A stretch of 64,000 nucleotides of DNA from Dyella subtropica (GTDB taxonomy: Bacteria; Pseudomonadota; Gammaproteobacteria; Xanthomonadales; Rhodanobacteraceae). This document shows, piece after piece, positions 61,546-64,000 of this stretch. The notes beneath the pieces were generated by a model. The model was not told the DNA's origin. It saw nothing but the letters and a program-made list of their open reading frames with translations, and made no database searches. A program made the translations under genes and the position numbers. Each line of letters begins with the position of its first letter. Within the stretch, counting starts at the first letter, position 1. The stretch lies in NCBI RefSeq assembly GCF_026283965.1, contig NZ_JAPDPD010000020.1, forward strand, positions 41,918 through 105,917. The letters are read 5' to 3'.

Positions 61546-62286
61546 ATGGATTTGGTAAGCCTGATCGGGACGATCCTGGCCTTCGTGGTCATCATCCTCG
61601 GCACCGTCTTGAAAGGTTCCACGGTAGGCGCGCTGTGGAACCCGGCAGCGTTCGTGATCGTGTTCATGGGCACCATTGCCGCGGTGATGGTGCAGAACCA
61701 GGGCAAGGTGCTGAAGCGCGCCATGAGCATGGCGAAGATGATCTACATGCCGCCGAAGCACCAACCCCACGACCTGGTCAGCCGGGTGGTGGGCTGGAGC
61801 GAGATTTCGCGTCGCCAGGGCCTGCTCGGCCTGGAGCCGCAGATCGATGCCGAGGCGGACACCTTCGTGCGCAAGGGGCTGCAGTTGCTGGTGGATGGCA
61901 GTGAGCCGGACGCGATCCGCAACGCCATGGAGGTGGAGCTGGAAACCCGCGAACACATCGACCTGGCCGCCACCAAGGTGTACGAGAACGTCGGCATCTA
62001 CTCGCCGACCATGGGCATCATCGGCGCGGTGATGGGTTTGATGGCGGTGATGCAGAACCTCGCCGACCCCAGCAAGCTCGGTCATGGCATCGCCGCCGCT
62101 TTCGTCGCCACCATCTACGGCGTGGGTCTGGCCAACCTGATCGCCCTGCCGATGTCGTCGCGACTGAAGGGGTTGGTCGGCAAGGAGACGCGCATGCGCG
62201 AAATCCTGATCGAGGGCCTGGTGTCGATCGCACAGGGCGACAACCCGCGCCAGATCGAATCGAAGTTGCAGGGCTACCTGTCATGA
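61546..62286 (+). CDS. motC: Flagellar stator protein MotC (MotA/PomA family)
   Basis: The 246-residue protein has four membrane helices, with LIGTILAFVVIILGTVLKG at the start, a cytoplasmic loop that contacts FliG, and YSPTMGIIGAVMGLMAVMQN in the third helix. It forms the stator ring around MotD. The ATG at 61546 is two bases past the cheA stop; a GTG at 61537 overlapping cheA is possible. It overlaps motD by four bases. Confidence 0.93.
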   Translation: MDLVSLIGTILAFVVIILGTVLKGSTVGALWNPAAFVIVFMGTIAAVMVQNQGKVLKRAMSMAKMIYMPPKHQPHDLVSRVVGWSEISRRQGLLGLEPQIDAEADTFVRKGLQLLVDGSEPDAIRNAMEVELETREHIDLAATKVYENVGIYSPTMGIIGAVMGLMAVMQNLADPSKLGHGIAAAFVATIYGVGLANLIALPMSSRLKGLVGKETRMREILIEGLVSIAQGDNPRQIESKLQGYLS

Positions 62287-63299
62287 GGCGCAAGCACCAC
62301 GAAGACCACGTTAATCATGAGGCGTGGGCCATCCCCTATGCCGATTTGATGACGCTGCTGCTGGCGTTCTTCGTGGTGATGTATGCGGTGTCCGTGGTGA
62401 ACGAAGGCAAGTACCGGGTGATGTCGCAATCCATCATCGAAGCCTTCAACGGCAACAACAAACATATCGCGGCGATGCAAAGCAGCAGCGCCGCGCCGGT
62501 GCACCCGGTGCCCGCCACCAAGTCCACCACCAGCACGCCGCCGACGATCGCGCCGCGGCTGACCATGCCACTGCCTTCGCGCACGTTGCCGCCGCCGATG
62601 ACACCGCCCAACGCACTCAGCAACCGCAGTGCCGGTGCGGGGCAGGACAATCTCGAACGCATCCAGGATCAGGTGCAGCGCGCCATGCAGCCGCTGATCG
62701 ACAAGGACCTGGTGGTAGTGCGCCGCACATCGAGCTGGCTGGAGATCGAGATTCGCACCGATATCCTGTTTCCCAGCGGCGTGGCCAAGCTTTCCGAGCC
62801 GGCGGACAACACCCTGCGCAGCCTGGCGGACGTGCTCTCGCCGTTTCCGAATCCATTGCGGGTCGAGGGCTATACCGACGACAAGCCGATCAACACGGCT
62901 GTGTTCCCCTCGAACTGGGAACTGTCGGCCGCGCGCGCGGCCAGCGTCGCCAGGTTGTTCTCCGAGAACGGCGTGGACCCGAACCGATTGGGCATCATCG
63001 GCTGGGGCGAGTATCGGCCCACGGCCGACAACGTCAGTCTGGAAGGACGCAATCGCAATCGTCGCGTGCTGGTGGTGGTGCTGAGCGATCAGCATGCACC
63101 GGCACGTTTCTACAGCGATGCGGATCGGGGCGGTCAGTTGGCGGATAACGTGCCCGCTTCGCCACCGCCCAAGCCACAGGCACCGACGCCGAGGGCATCG
63201 CCTTCGACGCCGTCGCCGCCATCCGGCATGTTGCCGGTCGCCGCACAGCTGGAACCGGCACCCGTCACCACGCCCGTCACCTCCAGCGCCCCACTTTGA
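62283..63299 (+). CDS. motD: Flagellar stator protein MotD (MotB family)
   Basis: The 338-residue protein has a single N-terminal membrane helix with the proton-binding Asp21 in IPYADLMTLLLAFFVVMYAV. A Pro/Thr-rich plug and linker follow, then an OmpA-like peptidoglycan-binding domain (about 155-265) with VEGYTDDKPINT and NRRVLVVV. The Pro-rich tail (about 275-338) is long for the family. It anchors the stator to the cell wall. Confidence 0.93.
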   Translation: MRRKHHEDHVNHEAWAIPYADLMTLLLAFFVVMYAVSVVNEGKYRVMSQSIIEAFNGNNKHIAAMQSSSAAPVHPVPATKSTTSTPPTIAPRLTMPLPSRTLPPPMTPPNALSNRSAGAGQDNLERIQDQVQRAMQPLIDKDLVVVRRTSSWLEIEIRTDILFPSGVAKLSEPADNTLRSLADVLSPFPNPLRVEGYTDDKPINTAVFPSNWELSAARAASVARLFSENGVDPNRLGIIGWGEYRPTADNVSLEGRNRNRRVLVVVLSDQHAPARFYSDADRGGQLADNVPASPPPKPQAPTPRASPSTPSPPSGMLPVAAQLEPAPVTTPVTSSAPL

Positions 63300-63340
63300 G
63301 CCGGCCGAGTTGGCCGGTTCGACCCATCCAGAGTTGCCTC

Positions 63341-63817
63341 ATGAATCAAGCGCACCTTGCTACGACCACTACCGAGCGCAGCTGGCTGATTTTTTACCTG
63401 GCCAGCCAGGCTTACGCCGTGCCGTTGACGCAGGTGAGCGAAGTGATCCGCGATGGTGAAGTGACGCCCGTGCCTGGCGCGGCAGCCGACCTGCTGGGCA
63501 TCCACCATCTGCGCGGACGCATCGTGCCGGTACTCGATGGCCGTTTGCGGCTGGGCTTGTCCGGTGATGTCGTGGTGGATGTCGCTGGCACGCGCATTGT
63601 GGTGCTCTCTTATCGGGGGCATCTGGTGGGTTTGCGCGTGGATGCTGTGGGTGATCTGTTGGATGTGGGTGGCCAGACTGAGGCGCCGCCACCTGGGCGC
63701 GCTGTGCGTAGCGACGATCCGGTGAAGGCTGTGGTGCCTTGGCGGGATGGGTTTGTTGCGCTGCTTGATGTGCGGCGGATGTGTCGGTTGTCGGAAGAGT
63801 TGGAGTTGGTGGCTTGA
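63341..63817 (+). CDS. cheW: CheW-like chemotaxis coupling protein
   Basis: The 158-residue protein is a single CheW domain, with WLIFYLASQAYAVPLTQVSE, LLGIHHLRGRIVPVLDGRLR and VVLSYRGHLVGLRVDAVGDL. It couples receptors to CheA. ATG 63341 was preferred to a start at 63296 that overlaps motD; the 41-base gap holds a small CCGGCC/GGCCGG stem. It is the last flagellar/chemotaxis gene seen. Confidence 0.9.
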   Translation: MNQAHLATTTTERSWLIFYLASQAYAVPLTQVSEVIRDGEVTPVPGAAADLLGIHHLRGRIVPVLDGRLRLGLSGDVVVDVAGTRIVVLSYRGHLVGLRVDAVGDLLDVGGQTEAPPPGRAVRSDDPVKAVVPWRDGFVALLDVRRMCRLSEELELVA

Positions 63818-63860
63818 GTTTGGTGTGTGGGCTCGCTTGAGCGTGGCCCTTTGCTTTCGC

Positions 63861-63894
63861 CTCCTCTCCCCTCCGGGGAGAGGATTGAGGTGAG
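63861..63894 (+). repeat. Single family A end palindrome
   Basis: CTCCTCTCCCCTCCGGGGAG followed by AGGATTGAGGTGAG is the end motif of the long A repeats, here alone between cheW and the transposase fragment. Confidence 0.6.
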
Positions 63895-63909
63895 CAACTG
63901 TGTTGGCAG

Positions 63910-64000
63910 TCAAGCGGATGTCGCATGTTCCAGATGCCACGAGGCGTTGTCGCGAACCATGGCGTTGAGCACGGTTAATAGCTTGCGCATGCAAGCGACG
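63910..64000 (-). mobile_element. IS110-type transposase, C-terminal end only
   Basis: Minus-strand reading from the window edge gives MRKLLTVLNAMVRDNASWHL and a stop at 63912-63910. The sequence RKLLTxLNAM close to the end is typical of IS110-family transposases. Only about 30 codons are visible, so completeness is unknown. Confidence 0.6.

Noticed and set aside
63301..63317. CCGGCC/GGCCGG stem before cheW as a terminator
   Set aside because: The stem is six base pairs with no T run and sits between genes likely to be co-transcribed.

Overview
The window comes from a high-GC gammaproteobacterium. It is most probably a member of the Xanthomonadales, and Rhodanobacteraceae such as Dyella or Luteibacter fit best. 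The evidence is the Pseudomonas/Xanthomonas-type flagellar gene order (fleQ, flhF-fleN-fliA, cheY-cheZ-cheA-motor-cheW), sigma-54 promoters at early operons, and dense GC-rich intergenic repeats. The lineage is inferred from gene order and protein character; no database search was run.

Layout. An incomplete chemoreceptor gene on the minus strand (1-712) diverges from cheV, and both have sigma-28-like promoters. Then follow flgB-flgL (2530-13402), fliC, fliD, fliS, a fliT-like gene and an atypical PilZ gene (to 18167). Next come fleQ behind a regulatory leader, and fliE-fliK (20668-27578). A block of about 19 kb (27.7-46.5 kb) then carries no recognisable flagellar gene. It holds an acyltransferase, a broken integrase, two LysR regulators, an EamA transporter, an isochorismatase-like protein, two SDR oxidoreductases, a lipocalin-like protein, an alpha/beta hydrolase, an unrecognised gene, a low-GC secreted glycosidase-like protein, a DUF1737 protein, and a LytS/LytTR two-component system with two exported PD40 proteins. 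Flagellar genes resume at fliL behind a new sigma-54 promoter. They run through fliL-fliR, flhB, flhA, flhF, fleN, fliA, cheY, cheZ, cheA, motC, motD and cheW (to 63817). An IS110-type transposase C-terminus lies at the right edge.

How the genes work together. FleQ with sigma-54 should switch on the flgB, fliE and fliL operons, each with a TGGCA..TTGC box at correct spacing. These build the basal body, export gate and hook. FliA then reads fliC and the chemoreceptor/cheV promoters. FlhF and FleN set flagellar position and number. CheA, CheW and CheV relay receptor signals to CheY, CheZ ends the signal, and MotC/MotD drive rotation. flgA, flgM, flgN, cheB and cheR are not in the window.

The most unusual features are non-coding or repeat-based. 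One is a chain of three overlapping five-codon mini-ORFs leading into fliE. Two families of long palindromic repeats sit in the gaps of the flagellar operons, including a 374-bp inverted repeat between flgH and flgI. REP doublets (REPINs) lie just upstream of two sigma-54 promoters. The fleQ leader carries a perfect CRP/Clp-type palindrome. CheA has three copies of an acidic motif in the linker where a P2 domain would be expected.
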